In this document: positions 8,033 to 21,043 of the stretch, one piece after another | Layout of the letters: the number at the start of each line of letters is the position of its first letter | Numbering within the stretch: position 1 is the first letter of the stretch | Assembly: GCA_900142905.1 (NCBI GenBank) | Contig: FSRV01000001.1 | Location: forward strand, 4,774,001 to 4,838,000 | Reading direction: 5' to 3' | Origin: Burkholderia sp. GAS332 | Lineage (GTDB): Bacteria > Pseudomonadota > Gammaproteobacteria > Burkholderiales > Burkholderiaceae | DNA: 64,000 nt | Program-made: the position numbers and the translations under genes | Notes under the pieces: generated by a model | What the model was told of the DNA's origin: nothing | What the model saw: the letters and a program-made list of their open reading frames with translations, nothing else | The model's database searches: none

Positions 8033-8992
8033 ATGGCATTGCCCGCCGTCCTGCAAAAACTCGCGCTGCCCGTCGTCGCTTCGCCGATGTTCATCGTCAG
8101 CTATCCCGATCTCGTGTTAGCTCAATGTAAGGCTGGTATCGTCGGCTCGTTCCCCGCGCTGAATGCTCGCCCGGCCGAACTGCTCGACGAATGGCTCACG
8201 CAGATTCAGGCACAGCTCGCCGAGCACAAGGCGGCTAACCCCGATGCGGTCATCGGACCGATCGCCGTCAACCAGATCGTCCATCAGTCGAATACGCGAC
8301 TCGAGCACGACGTGCGTGTGTGCGTCGAACACAAGGTGCCGATTTTCATCACCAGCCTGCGCGCACCGGCGCGTGAGATCGTCGACGCGGTGCATAGCTA
8401 CGGCGGTATCGTGCTGCACGACGTGATCAACCTGCGGCATGCGCAGAAGGCGCTGGAAGCAGGCGTCGACGGGCTGATCCTGGTGGCGTCGGGTGCCGGC
8501 GGCCATGCGGGCACGACCTCGCCGTTCGCGCTGGTCGGCGAAGTGCGGCGCATGTTCGACGGCCCGATCGTGTTGTCCGGCTCGATCGCCAACGGCGGCT
8601 CGATTCTCGCCGCGCAGGCCATGGGCGCGGACCTCGCCTACATGGGCACGCGTTTCATCGCGACCCAGGAAGCGCACGCGGTCGACAGCTATAAGCAGGC
8701 AATCGTCAATTCCACCGCGTCGGACATCATCTACACGAACCTGTTCACCGGCGTGCACGGCAACTACATCCGCGAAAGTATCCTGAACGCAGGGCTGGAC
8801 CCGGACGCGTTGCCGGAATCGGACAAGACTGCGATGAACTTCGGCAGCGACAAGGCGAAGGCGTGGAAGGACATCTGGGGTGCAGGCCAAGGCGTCGGCC
8901 TGATGGACGACGTGCCGAGTGTCGGCGAGTTGGTTCAGCGTTTGACGAAGGAATATAACGACGCGAAAGCGCGGCTCGGCATCGCGCGGTAA
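8033..8992 (+). CDS. Nitronate monooxygenase family flavoprotein
   Basis: A 319-residue FMN-dependent TIM-barrel protein of the nitronate monooxygenase / 2-nitropropane dioxygenase family, which oxidises alkyl nitronates to carbonyl compounds and nitrite. The N-terminal PVVASPMFIVS flavin-contact strand, the VASGAGGHAG phosphate loop, and VLSGSIANGGSILAAQAMGADLAYMGTRF near the C-terminal third are all family hallmarks. AGGAG precedes the ATG. Members of this family also include enoyl reductases of unknown substrate, so nitronate as the natural substrate is not certain. Confidence 0.88.
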   Translation: MALPAVLQKLALPVVASPMFIVSYPDLVLAQCKAGIVGSFPALNARPAELLDEWLTQIQAQLAEHKAANPDAVIGPIAVNQIVHQSNTRLEHDVRVCVEHKVPIFITSLRAPAREIVDAVHSYGGIVLHDVINLRHAQKALEAGVDGLILVASGAGGHAGTTSPFALVGEVRRMFDGPIVLSGSIANGGSILAAQAMGADLAYMGTRFIATQEAHAVDSYKQAIVNSTASDIIYTNLFTGVHGNYIRESILNAGLDPDALPESDKTAMNFGSDKAKAWKDIWGAGQGVGLMDDVPSVGELVQRLTKEYNDAKARLGIAR

Positions 8993-9011
8993 GTGCCTCG
9001 TTAAGACGTTT

Positions 9012-9040
9012 TGCTGCGGCTCGATTCTGAAGCCGCAGCA
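9012..9040. terminator. Hairpin between convergent NMO and icmF genes
   Basis: TGCTGCGGCT and AGCCGCAGCA form a perfect 10-bp stem with a 9-base loop in the gap between two convergent genes. No T-tract follows on either strand, so terminator function is only likely. Confidence 0.4.
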
Positions 9041-9127
9041 TGTCGGGCACTCACCCTCGGGCGTTGTATGCGGCCTCTTGAGGCTGACTCGCATGCAGGT
9101 CTCGCATACTGGCAACACGCCTGAACT

Positions 9128-12784
<3,657 letters not shown>

Positions 12785-12848
12785 GTCTCCCCCAGATCGT
12801 TACGCGTAAGGGTGCTGGCAACCAGTATAGCTAAATGGGGCCTGGCGC

Positions 12849-13787
12849 CTATCGCACCGCCAGCGCCTTGATCTGTTCGAGCGAAGGCCAAAGCGATTCG
12901 TTCGCAAACCGGTCGGCCAGGAAGTCGACAAACGAGCGCACCTTGGCCGACAGATGCCGACGGCTCGCGTAGACCACATGGATCGGCAACTCGCGCGGCG
13001 GCACGTCGTCCACCAGCAGCGGCACAAGGCGCCCCGCGGCCAGATCGTCGCCGATCACCTCGGTACCGAGCATCGCGATGCCCGCGCCTTGCAGCACAAT
13101 CACGCGCTGCGCCTCCAGGTGGTTGACGATCAGATTGCCGCTGAGGCGCACACGCGGCGTGCCGTTGCCGGTCGCGGTCGCGATTTCCAGCGGCGCCACG
13201 CCCGCGTATTGCAGATAGTTATGGCGCGCCAGATCGGCGACGGTCTTCGGCGTACCGTGCCGGCGCAGATAGGCCGGCGACGCGCACAGCACCAGATGGG
13301 CCGTCGCAATCTGCCGCGCGATCAGCGACGACGACTTCAGCCCGCTCGGCGAAGCCCGGATCGCGACGTCGAAGCCTTCATCGATCAGTTCGACCACGCG
13401 GTCGGACAAGGTTATGTCGACGGTGACCTGCGGATACTGCGCGGCATAGTCGGCCACCGCGACCATCACGTGGCTCAAGCCGAACGCCGACAGTGACGAC
13501 ACCCGCAAGCGCCCTTGCGGCACGACGCTCGCCGCGCCGACCACCTGCTCGGCCTCTTCGAGTTCGGTGAGCACCTGGCTCAAGCGCTCGTAGTATTCGC
13601 GGCCCGCCTCGGTCGGCGCGACCCGCCGCGTGGTGCGGTTGAGCAAGCGCGCGCCGAGTTGCTGTTCGAGGTGCATGACGTGCTTGCTCGCCATCGCCGC
13701 CGACATCTCCATGCGTTCGGCCGCGCCGACAAAGCTGCCGACCTCGACCACATGGCGGAACACTTTCATGCTGACGAGGGTATCCAT
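12849..13787 (-). CDS. LysR-family transcriptional regulator
   Basis: A 312-residue LysR regulator: winged helix-turn-helix at residues 1-62 (MDTLVSMKVFRHVVEVGSF, then AAMASKHVMHLEQQLGARLL and NRTTRR), linker helix, and a periplasmic-binding-protein-like effector domain. The wording of the N terminus places it in the large CrgA/DmlR-like branch common in Burkholderiaceae. It lies upstream of icmF on the same strand. The 64-base gap contains no strong hairpin, so read-through into icmF is possible. Its effector is unknown. Confidence 0.92.
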   Translation of the reverse strand: MDTLVSMKVFRHVVEVGSFVGAAERMEMSAAMASKHVMHLEQQLGARLLNRTTRRVAPTEAGREYYERLSQVLTELEEAEQVVGAASVVPQGRLRVSSLSAFGLSHVMVAVADYAAQYPQVTVDITLSDRVVELIDEGFDVAIRASPSGLKSSSLIARQIATAHLVLCASPAYLRRHGTPKTVADLARHNYLQYAGVAPLEIATATGNGTPRVRLSGNLIVNHLEAQRVIVLQGAGIAMLGTEVIGDDLAAGRLVPLLVDDVPPRELPIHVVYASRRHLSAKVRSFVDFLADRFANESLWPSLEQIKALAVR

Positions 13788-13882
13788 CTCAATCGCTCAC
13801 CTGAGGAATCAATCGACGTCATTTTGCCGGGTTTATCAAAAACTGGGCAGCAAATCGGGGAGACGCGCGCGCCAGAAGCGAC

Positions 13883-13912
13883 AAAGCCCACCTTCCGGAG
13901 AAGGTGGGCTTT
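13883..13912 (-). terminator. Terminator hairpin downstream of porin
   Basis: AAAGCCCACCTTC and GAAGGTGGGCTTT form a perfect 13-bp stem with a four-base loop, 78 bases beyond the porin stop. The 3' side ends in only three T residues before GTC, so it is a strong hairpin with a weak U-tract. Confidence 0.65.
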
Positions 13913-13990
13913 GCAGGTGTTGCCGGGGTCGGCAGGGTTGGCGTCACGCGACACCTGCTCGCAGGTGCCGCTCGCCTTAACCCCAAACGC

Positions 13991-15079
13991 TTAGAACTTT
14001 GCGCGCAGACCGACGCCGTACGTGTCGCCGCTCGACTGGCTGCTGATCTTGTCGTACATATACGCCGCGTAGACATCCGTGCGCTTGGACAGCGGATAGT
14101 CGTAGCCGATCGAAGCCGTCTGACGGGTCTGATTGAGGCCGCCGCCATCGCGCGAATAGGCGTACGACGCCATCACCGAGCCCGGGCCGGCCGGTACCGT
14201 CACGCCGCCCTGCCCCGTATTCACGTGCCAGCTCGAAATGGTCTGCTGGTTATACGTGTACATGTACTGGCCATAGAACTTCACGAATTTCATGTCATAC
14301 GAGACGCCGGCTTGCGCCACGCTCTGGCTCTTCAGGCCCGGAACGCCCGACGTATCGAAGCTGCCGAGGTCGCCCGGCACGCTGTTGAAGTTCACGTACT
14401 GGTACACCGCAGTCGCCGCGAACGGGCCGTGGAAGTACAGCACCTGGCCGCTCCACTTCTTCGCGCCGTTCTCACCCGCCGTGTTGCCGAGGGCATACAT
14501 CGCTTGCGCGGTCACGCCATTGAAGTTCGGCGATGAGTACGACACCGCGTTGCTCCAGCCCGAGTCGCCGGTCACGCCCATATCGGTCGAGTAAGTCGGG
14601 AACGTGCCGAGGCCGAGATAGGTATGCCATACCATCGGCGAGAACTGGTACGAGTCGACGAACGGGTTGAACAGAATCGTCGACACGAACAGTGGCGTGG
14701 TCAGACGGCCGGCCGTCACCGTGCCGTACGGCGATTCGACACCAACGTAGGCGTTACGCGAGAACATCGTGTCGCCCGTGAAGCGGCCGTACTGGCCGTT
14801 CTGCGCGAGGAAGAAGCCTTCGATCGCGAAGATCGCCTTGTAGCCGTTGCCCAGATCCTCAGCCCCCTTCAAGCCCCAGTACGACGTCGACATGCCGCCG
14901 CCGGACACCTGAGCCGCCGATTTGCCGTCCGGGAATTTCTGCGCGCCGACCCATTCGTCGACCTGACCGTAGAGTTGCACGCTCGATTGCGCAAAAGCAG
15001 ACGATGCACTGGCCAGCAGGGCGGCACACGCAGTTGCCTTGAGGGTGGTCTTCAGCGCACTGCTGATGCTTGTTTTCAT
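13991..15079 (-). CDS. OmpC/GBP-type outer-membrane porin
   Basis: A 362-residue general porin. The signal peptide MKTSISSALKTTLKATACAA runs to a cleavage site after SSAFA, and the mature protein begins QSSVQLYGQVDEW. The conserved GLKGAEDLGNGYKAIFAIE strand, repeated aromatic beta strands and terminal phenylalanine (GVGLRAKF) identify a 16-stranded trimeric porin of the Gram-negative porin family. The frame is open 43 codons further upstream, but AGGAGAACCC before the ATG at 15079 and the signal peptide fix the start. A second porin lies at 25277-26392. Confidence 0.93.
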   Translation of the reverse strand: MKTSISSALKTTLKATACAALLASASSAFAQSSVQLYGQVDEWVGAQKFPDGKSAAQVSGGGMSTSYWGLKGAEDLGNGYKAIFAIEGFFLAQNGQYGRFTGDTMFSRNAYVGVESPYGTVTAGRLTTPLFVSTILFNPFVDSYQFSPMVWHTYLGLGTFPTYSTDMGVTGDSGWSNAVSYSSPNFNGVTAQAMYALGNTAGENGAKKWSGQVLYFHGPFAATAVYQYVNFNSVPGDLGSFDTSGVPGLKSQSVAQAGVSYDMKFVKFYGQYMYTYNQQTISSWHVNTGQGGVTVPAGPGSVMASYAYSRDGGGLNQTRQTASIGYDYPLSKRTDVYAAYMYDKISSQSSGDTYGVGLRAKF

Positions 15080-15603
15080 GGGTTCTCCTGTCTTTGTCAA
15101 AAGGGTGTGGCTGTGCGAAAGGGGGAGCTCGCGAACCGTTGTTGTTGTCTGTTCGATCAGCGAGTCAATCTGGGCAGGGTCATCTTTGCGGACCATTTTC
15201 ATGGACAAAAATATCGTGGCTTATTGCGGGTATAGCGGTCTGATTAGTTTTGTCGCATATCGGCCTGATAAACCGCTGCCCGCGTCCGTCATCGCCGCAT
15301 CGCCGCGGACCACGCGGTTCGGCGCAAAGCGTTACTGACATTGCACCCGACTGGGGGATAACGGTTCAGATGACAGGCGGATGACGCACCGCGGCAGATG
15401 CGACCAAATTTGACGACGGGAGGGGGGGTGCTGCCGAGTGTTTTCAAAAAAGTGTGGCGTCAATACGTCACATTGACGCGGGCTTCTTGAACTGCAGTGA
15501 CGCGGAATAGCGCAGCAATCCGGTTTGATAGCCGGAAAAGCGCATTCCGTGAAGCGTGGGAGGGAAATCTGGGGAGACGGGACGTGAGACGAGGAGCGGG
15601 TAT
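15080..15603. other. Porin upstream region, no gene seen
   Basis: This 524-base stretch contains the porin leader and promoter region. It has AT-richer patches and a run of eleven purines near 15418. I found no credible ORF, hairpin or repeat. Confidence 0.4.
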
Positions 15604-16179
15604 TTAGTTACGGTACGGCACTTCCTGCTGACGCGGATCGTCAGGCTGGCGCTGCATTGAACGGGAGGAGCCGCGCTCTTCGTTATAGCGGGCCACGTCG
15701 GCGCGAATCGAGCCGGTGCGAACCGGCGCGTTGGCCGGCGGCCGCGGCACCGCGCGCGATTCCGCGCTGACAGGGGTGATAGCGCCGGCGTACTGCATGC
15801 CACCGCGGCCATTGTCTGGATATCCGGCTGGTCCGGCGACACGATGCATGCCTGGGTTGTAGCCGCCGAAGCCGTTGGCGTAGTTGCCGGCGGCGAAGTT
15901 CGCGCCGCCATGCGGCACGCGGACGTAGTTGTCGGCCACGTTGTTGCGGGCCGGCCTGACATTGGCGGCGCCATAGTAATGCCCGCCGTTGCGCGCATCA
16001 CCTCGCATTGCGTGGTCCGCGGCGGCACGCGAATACCCGCCGCCGTGCGGCATATTCGGCGCTTTTGCGTAGGCGAACGAGCACAGCGCAGCGATAACCG
16101 CGCCCAACGCCCAGTGCTTCGTTCTAGACAACCCGTCCACCAAGTGACTCACATGCCCGAAGACTTGCCTGAAGTCCAC
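15604..16179 (-). CDS. Hypothetical exported Gly/Asn-rich protein
   Basis: A protein of about 191 residues if the GTG at 16179 is used; in-frame GTG and TTG codons 9-16 residues later are alternatives. A hydrophobic stretch WALGAVIAALCSFAYA (about 23-38) ending in AYA looks like a signal peptide or anchor. The remainder is low-complexity and rich in Gly, Asn, Ala and Arg (for example GGANFAAGNYANGFGGYNPG), ending RADVARYNEER and a Gln/Pro-rich tail. No known domain is recognised. It is probably a periplasmic or surface protein of relaxed sequence. Confidence 0.6.
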   Translation of the reverse strand: MDFRQVFGHVSHLVDGLSRTKHWALGAVIAALCSFAYAKAPNMPHGGGYSRAAADHAMRGDARNGGHYYGAANVRPARNNVADNYVRVPHGGANFAAGNYANGFGGYNPGMHRVAGPAGYPDNGRGGMQYAGAITPVSAESRAVPRPPANAPVRTGSIRADVARYNEERGSSRSMQRQPDDPRQQEVPYRN

Positions 16180-16699
16180 CGTTCGAGCTGCGATGGACTT
16201 GTACTGGGAACTGGCACGAGCGCTGCGTATCTGCCGCGGCGCGGGGCATCCCGATGGCCTCTGAGCAGTAATTTATGGGCGTCGGCAAAGGGTGTCGAGC
16301 CAAAAAGTGTTAGGCCTCGACCGCTGTTGTAACACCTTGTTACTGCGACGTTTTTCCGCGACAGAGCCCTTGCGCGAAAGCCCCGTAACAGCTTGATTAA
16401 ACGGCTATATCGAGACCCGCCGAACGCGCTTGGGTATGACGAATCCCAGGCGGATTTTTCGCCGGATTGTCAAAACGGCAGTGGACCAAACCGATCCGGT
16501 CGCCAATACTGAAAATGGCCGCAGGCATTGCCTGAAGGTTGCGGACACAACGACTTGATGCGCAAAGTTCATTAATCGATTCGGCAAATGAATTTGCATA
16601 TTTAATCGCTTTTCAACAACAATAGGCGTTTTCCATAGCCTGAGGCGATGCATTCGCCCGCGCCTTCGGCTTTCCGCGTCACCGAATCGAGATTCCGCC
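16180..16699. other. AT-richer divergent intergenic region
   Basis: This 520-base region lies between the leftward exported protein and the rightward SBF-like transporter. It holds the palindrome at 16329-16343 and an AT-rich stretch at 16560-16630 that probably contains the transporter promoter. No ORF with a ribosome site is seen. Confidence 0.4.
16329..16343. promoter_or_regulatory. Inverted repeat GTAACA-CCT-TGTTAC
   Basis: Perfect 6-bp arms with a 3-bp spacer lie in the divergent intergenic region, about 150 bases upstream of the exported-protein start. The size and symmetry are operator-like. No regulator is assigned. Confidence 0.3.
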
Positions 16700-17728
16700 A
16701 TGGCTCGCCCGAAACTGCTTCCCGACAACTTCACCCTGTGCCTCGTGGGCACCGTGATCTTTGCCAGCTTCCTGCCCGTTCACGGGCAGGCCGCCGTCGG
16801 GTTCAACTGGGTGACGAACGTCGCGGTCGGCCTGCTGTTTTTCCTGCACGGCGCCAAGCTCTCACGCGAAGCGATCGTTGCGGGTGCGACGCACTGGCGT
16901 TTGCATCTGGTCGTACTGCTCAGCACGTTCGCGCTGTTTCCGCTGCTCGGCCTCGCGCTTAAGCCGCTCCTTTCGCCACTTGTCACGCCGGCGCTCTATG
17001 CGGGGGTCCTCTTCCTCTGCACGCTGCCCTCGACGGTTCAATCGTCTATCGCGTTTACGTCCATCGCCAAAGGCAACGTGCCGGCCGCGGTGTGCAGCGC
17101 GTCGGCCTCGAGCCTGCTGGGTATCTTCATCACCCCCGCACTCGTCAGCCTCGTCGTCACCAATCAGGCTGCGAGCGGCGGCGCTTCGCCGTGGCATACG
17201 GTGGGCAATATTGTTCTGCAACTGCTGGTGCCGTTCGTGGCCGGGCAATTGCTGCGCCCGCTGATCGGCAAGTGGATCGAGCGTAATCGTGGCGTGCTGA
17301 AGTTCGTCGACCAGGGCTCGATCCTGCTGGTGGTGTACGGCGCGTTCAGCGAGGCCGTCAACGAGGGCCTGTGGCGCCAGATCCCGCTGTCCGCACTCGG
17401 CGGCCTGCTGTTGATCAGCGTTGTGCTGCTCGCGCTTGCGCTGGCCGTGACGATGTTCGTCAGCAAGCGGCTCGGCTTCAGCCGCGCCGATCAGATCACG
17501 ATCATTTTCTGCGGCTCGAAGAAAAGCCTCGCGGCCGGCGTGCCGATGGCCAAAGTGATTTTCGCCTCGCATGCGGTGGGCGCCGTGGTCTTGCCGCTGA
17601 TGCTGTTCCACCAGATCCAGTTGATGGTGTGCGCCGCGCTCGCGCAGCGCTGGGGGGCTCGCGACATCAGCGGCGAAGCCCATGCGGCCTCGCGCGAGCG
17701 GCCCGCCGCCGCTGTCGCGCGCCGGTGA
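16700..17728 (+). CDS. SBF-like (YfeH-type) bile acid:sodium symporter family protein
   Basis: A 342-residue inner-membrane protein with about ten hydrophobic segments. The segments TNVAVGLLFFLHGAKLSREA and CTLPSTVQSSIAFTSIAKGN, and the late FCGSKKSLAAGVPMAKVIF, are characteristic of the SBF-like/YfeH group related to bile acid:sodium symporters. The transported solute is unknown for this group. The tail after about residue 320 is hydrophilic. A clean terminator follows 60 bases after the stop, so the gene is probably monocistronic. Confidence 0.9.
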   Translation: MARPKLLPDNFTLCLVGTVIFASFLPVHGQAAVGFNWVTNVAVGLLFFLHGAKLSREAIVAGATHWRLHLVVLLSTFALFPLLGLALKPLLSPLVTPALYAGVLFLCTLPSTVQSSIAFTSIAKGNVPAAVCSASASSLLGIFITPALVSLVVTNQAASGGASPWHTVGNIVLQLLVPFVAGQLLRPLIGKWIERNRGVLKFVDQGSILLVVYGAFSEAVNEGLWRQIPLSALGGLLLISVVLLALALAVTMFVSKRLGFSRADQITIIFCGSKKSLAAGVPMAKVIFASHAVGAVVLPLMLFHQIQLMVCAALAQRWGARDISGEAHAASRERPAAAVARR

Positions 17729-17787
17729 ATACGCGCGCAATGCAAACAGGACATTCATAAGCGCCCTCCCTGAGCGTCATTTGAAGA

Positions 17788-17810
17788 AAGCCGCCTCGTG
17801 CGGCTTTTTT
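17788..17810 (+). terminator. Rho-independent terminator of SBF-like gene
   Basis: AAGCCGC-CTCGT-GCGGCTT forms a 7-bp stem directly followed by a run of T residues ending at 17810. Confidence 0.9.
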
Positions 17811-18005
17811 GTTATTTCACGCTTAAACGCCGCTGCTGTCGCCTCAGCCGGATGGCATAGGCAAACTCCTGGACGCGGCAGAACCCGCCGGCAGCCAGCC
17901 TGGGGCCGCGACGCACCATCGCAGTGCAACGCTTCACTAAAAGTTCACTTAATTCCAGGCAGGATGGGTCGATAAGACGAAGGTCGATCGCTACGCCTAA
18001 CTGCC

Positions 18006-19859
18006 ATGCAACCTCGTTCGCCCTCCCGATCCGCTACGCCGCGTATCGAGGAGTTGATCGCCCGGCGTGATTTGTCCGCCGTATTCCAGCCGATCATCGA
18101 TTTCGACGACGGCGCGATCCTCGGCTACGAAGGTTTGATCCGCGGCCCGGTGGGCACGTCGCTCGAAGCGCCGTTCGCCTTGTTCTCACAGGCGCTCGCC
18201 GAAGGCTGCACGCTTGATCTCGAGCAGGCCGCCGCGCGCACCTGCATCGACGCGTTCGCGAAGCTCGATTTCGACGGCAAGCTGTTTCTCAATTTCAGTG
18301 CGGGCGCGATCCGTCAGTTGGCCGAAGCACGCGACGACACGCTCGCGCTGCTGCGTCATCGCGGTGTCGATCCGCAACGGATCGTGATCGAGCTGACCGA
18401 GCAAAGCACGATTCCGGATGTCGCCAGCTTCTTGCCGGTGATTTCGGCCCTGCGCACGGCAGGCGCGCAATTCGCGCTCGACGACTACGGCACCGCGAAC
18501 GCCAGCATGAATCTTTGGGTGCGCCTGCAGCCGGACGTCGTCAAGATCGACCGATTCTTCATCCACGGCATCTCCAGCGATTCGCTCAAGTTCGAAGCCG
18601 TGCGCGCGATGCAGCACTTCGCCAACGCAAGCGGCGCGCGGCTGGTGGCCGAAGGCATCGAGGACGAAGCCGATCTGATCGTGGTGCGCGACATGGGGAT
18701 CGGTTGCGGACAGGGCTATTTCTTCGGCCGGCCGCATGCCCAGCCGGCCCGCAGCGTCACCGACGACGCCCGCGACGCCCTGCGCGCCGGCCACATTGCG
18801 GTGTTCCCGGAGACCACCCGCACGGTGAGCAGCGCGTCGCCGTCGGGCGGCATGGCGTCGGCGAAGATGATGGTGCATGCGCCGGCTTTACCGCGCCACG
18901 CGACCAACAACGACGTGCTCGAACTGTTCAACCGCCTGCCCGATCTGCATGCGGTGGCGGTGGTCGAGCACGACGAACCGGTTGCGCTCATCAACCGCCG
19001 CAGCTTCATGGACCGCTATGCGCTGCCGTATCACCGCGAGCTGTTCGGCAAGCGGCCATGCCTGCAGTTTGCGAACGCATCGCCGGTGATCATCGAGAAA
19101 TCGATGACCGTCGAGCAGATGGCCAAGCTGCTCGCGAGCGACGACCAGCGTTATCTCGCCGACGGATTCGTCATCACCGACAACGACGGCAAATACGCCG
19201 GTCTCGGCACGGGCGAGAACCTGGTGCGCGCGGTGACCGAGGTGCGCATCGAAGCCGCACGCTACGCGAACCCGCTGACCTTCCTGCCGGGCAACATCCC
19301 GATCAGTTCGCACATCGCCCGCCTGCTCGGCAACGACGCCGGCTTCTACGCGTGCTACGTCGATCTGAACCACTTCAAGCCCTTCAACGATCAGTACGGC
19401 TACTGGCAGGGCGACGAAGTGCTGAAGTTCGCGGCCGTCGTGCTCGCCGACGTCTGCGACCCGACCCGCGATTTCCTCGGCCACGTCGGCGGTGACGACT
19501 TCCTGATCCTGTTCCAGAGCGAGGACTGGCAGGACCGCGTGCTGCGCGCGATCCACCTGTTCAACGAAGGCGCGCAGCGTTTCTACGCACCCGCCGACCG
19601 GCTAGCCGGCGGCATCCACGGTGAAGACCGCCGCGGCAATCCGACCTTCTTCGGCTTCGTGACGATGGCGATCGGCTGCGTGCGCGTCGAGTCGGACGGC
19701 GGCCCGTCGTTTTACAGCAGCGAGGAAATCGCGTCCGTCGCGGCGCTGGCGAAGCGACGCGCGAAGCACGAGACGAGCGGTTTCGTGCTGATCGATGCGG
19801 ATGAGAGCGTAGCGCTGCTACGTGGACAGGCCGACATGGTGCCGATGCCTTTCGACTGA
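18006..19859 (+). CDS. EAL-CBS-GGDEF cyclic-di-GMP protein
   Basis: A 617-residue cytosolic protein with no membrane segment. An EAL domain (about 15-250) begins FQPIIDFDDGAILGYEGLIRG and keeps the metal and catalytic set: Glu42 in YEGL, Asn in FLNFSAG, Glu in ELTEQ, DDYGTANASM, VVKIDRF, EGIED and GQGYFFGRP. A CBS-pair-like region follows (about 295-415), then a GGDEF-type domain (about 430-590) with GGDDF at 495-499. GGDDF departs from the GG(D/E)EF active-site consensus, so the protein is probably a phosphodiesterase with a regulatory GGDEF domain. It stands alone. Confidence 0.88.
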   Translation: MQPRSPSRSATPRIEELIARRDLSAVFQPIIDFDDGAILGYEGLIRGPVGTSLEAPFALFSQALAEGCTLDLEQAAARTCIDAFAKLDFDGKLFLNFSAGAIRQLAEARDDTLALLRHRGVDPQRIVIELTEQSTIPDVASFLPVISALRTAGAQFALDDYGTANASMNLWVRLQPDVVKIDRFFIHGISSDSLKFEAVRAMQHFANASGARLVAEGIEDEADLIVVRDMGIGCGQGYFFGRPHAQPARSVTDDARDALRAGHIAVFPETTRTVSSASPSGGMASAKMMVHAPALPRHATNNDVLELFNRLPDLHAVAVVEHDEPVALINRRSFMDRYALPYHRELFGKRPCLQFANASPVIIEKSMTVEQMAKLLASDDQRYLADGFVITDNDGKYAGLGTGENLVRAVTEVRIEAARYANPLTFLPGNIPISSHIARLLGNDAGFYACYVDLNHFKPFNDQYGYWQGDEVLKFAAVVLADVCDPTRDFLGHVGGDDFLILFQSEDWQDRVLRAIHLFNEGAQRFYAPADRLAGGIHGEDRRGNPTFFGFVTMAIGCVRVESDGGPSFYSSEEIASVAALAKRRAKHETSGFVLIDADESVALLRGQADMVPMPFD

Positions 19860-19892
19860 GCGAGCGGGCGCACCGACGCCGATATCAAGCTT

Positions 19893-19915
19893 GTTTAGCA
19901 TTTTTTACTAAACAA
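19893..19915 (+). promoter_or_regulatory. LacI operator candidate 1
   Basis: GTTTAG and CTAAAC are perfect inverted arms nine bases apart, and the right part reads TTTTACTAAACAA (19903-19915). The same 13-base word with one change recurs 90 bases downstream, next to the LacI-type gene. Confidence 0.5.
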
Positions 19916-19981
19916 CATAAATTAGGCCAGCGCCACTGCCTACGGGTATCTCCGGGTACAGATCGCGCGATAGCGAGGCAG

Positions 19982-20005
19982 TTTTAGCCACGTTTTACTA
20001 TACAA
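19982..20005 (+). promoter_or_regulatory. LacI operator candidate 2 overlapping a -10-like box
   Basis: TTTTAG is followed ten bases later by CTATAC, and the segment TTTTACTATACAA (19993-20005) differs from candidate 1 at one position. It contains TATACA at a -10 position relative to the gene start at 20057, so a bound repressor would block the promoter. Confidence 0.5.
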
Positions 20006-20056
20006 TCGCCGAACCCAAACACCGTGCGGCCTACCTTGTTGCGGCCGCTTCATTCG

Positions 20057-21043
20057 ATGGCCACAACCATCCGCGACGTCGCCCGCGCGGCCAGCGTGTC
20101 GATCGGCACCGTCTCACGCGCCTTGAAGAATCAGCCCGGCCTTTCCGAGGCCACTCGCGAACGCGTGGTCGAAGCGGCGCGGCAGCTCGGCTATGACGCC
20201 GCCCAACTGCGCCCGCGCATCCGCCGCCTCACCTTTCTGTTGCACCGTCAGCACAACAACTTCGCCGTCAGCCCGTTCTTTTCGCACGTGCTGCATGGCG
20301 TGGAAGACGCGTGCCGCGAACGTGGCATCGTCCCTTCTGTGCTGACCGCCGGTCCGACCGAAGACGTGATCCAGCAAATGCGTCTGCATGCGCCGGACGC
20401 GGTGGCGATCGCCGGCTTCGTCGAACCTGAAACGCTAACCACGCTGGTGGCGATGCAACGCCCGCTCGTGCTGATCGACCTGTGGGCGCCGGGCCTGCGC
20501 TCGGTGAATCTCGACAACGCCGCGGGCGCCACGCTCGCCATGCGGCATCTGTTCGCGCAGCAGCGCAAGCGCGTCGCGTTCATCGGCGGCTCGCTCGCGC
20601 ACTTCAGCATCGCCCAGCGCGCGCTCGGTTACCGGCGCGCGTTTTTCGAAGCAGGGTTGTTGTTCGACCCCTCGCTGGAAGTCACGATCGACGCAGGCCT
20701 CGATCCCGACAGCGGCGCCGCGCGCGCGATGCACCAGTTGCTCGACGCACCCGGCCCGCGGCCCGATGCCGTATTCGCCTACAACGACGCCGCCGCGCTC
20801 GCCGCGCTGCGCGCGTGCCTCGCGCGCGGCATCCGCGTGCCCGAAGACATCGCGATCATCGGCTTCGACGACATTCCCGCCGCCGCGCATGCCACGCCGC
20901 CGCTGTCGACCATTTCGGTCGACAAGGAAGCGCTCGGCCGGCGCGGCGTCGAACTGCTGCTCGAAGACGCCCCCGCCGAACTCGAAGTCCGCTTGCCCGT
21001 CCATCTCATTGCCCGTGCCAGTACTTTGGTAAAAACGCCATGA
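20057..21043 (+). CDS. LacI-family transcriptional regulator
   Basis: A 328-residue LacI/GalR regulator: helix-turn-helix ATTIRDVARAASVSIGTVSR at the extreme N terminus, hinge helix, then a periplasmic-binding-protein-like sugar domain ending in IAIIGFDDIPAAAHATPPL and STISVD. The ATG at 20057 starts directly at the family N terminus. A GTG 33 bases upstream lacks a ribosome site and would fall at the expected transcript start. Its stop overlaps the isomerase ATG (ATGA). It probably represses its own operon in the absence of a sugar. Confidence 0.93.
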   Translation: MATTIRDVARAASVSIGTVSRALKNQPGLSEATRERVVEAARQLGYDAAQLRPRIRRLTFLLHRQHNNFAVSPFFSHVLHGVEDACRERGIVPSVLTAGPTEDVIQQMRLHAPDAVAIAGFVEPETLTTLVAMQRPLVLIDLWAPGLRSVNLDNAAGATLAMRHLFAQQRKRVAFIGGSLAHFSIAQRALGYRRAFFEAGLLFDPSLEVTIDAGLDPDSGAARAMHQLLDAPGPRPDAVFAYNDAAALAALRACLARGIRVPEDIAIIGFDDIPAAAHATPPLSTISVDKEALGRRGVELLLEDAPAELEVRLPVHLIARASTLVKTP

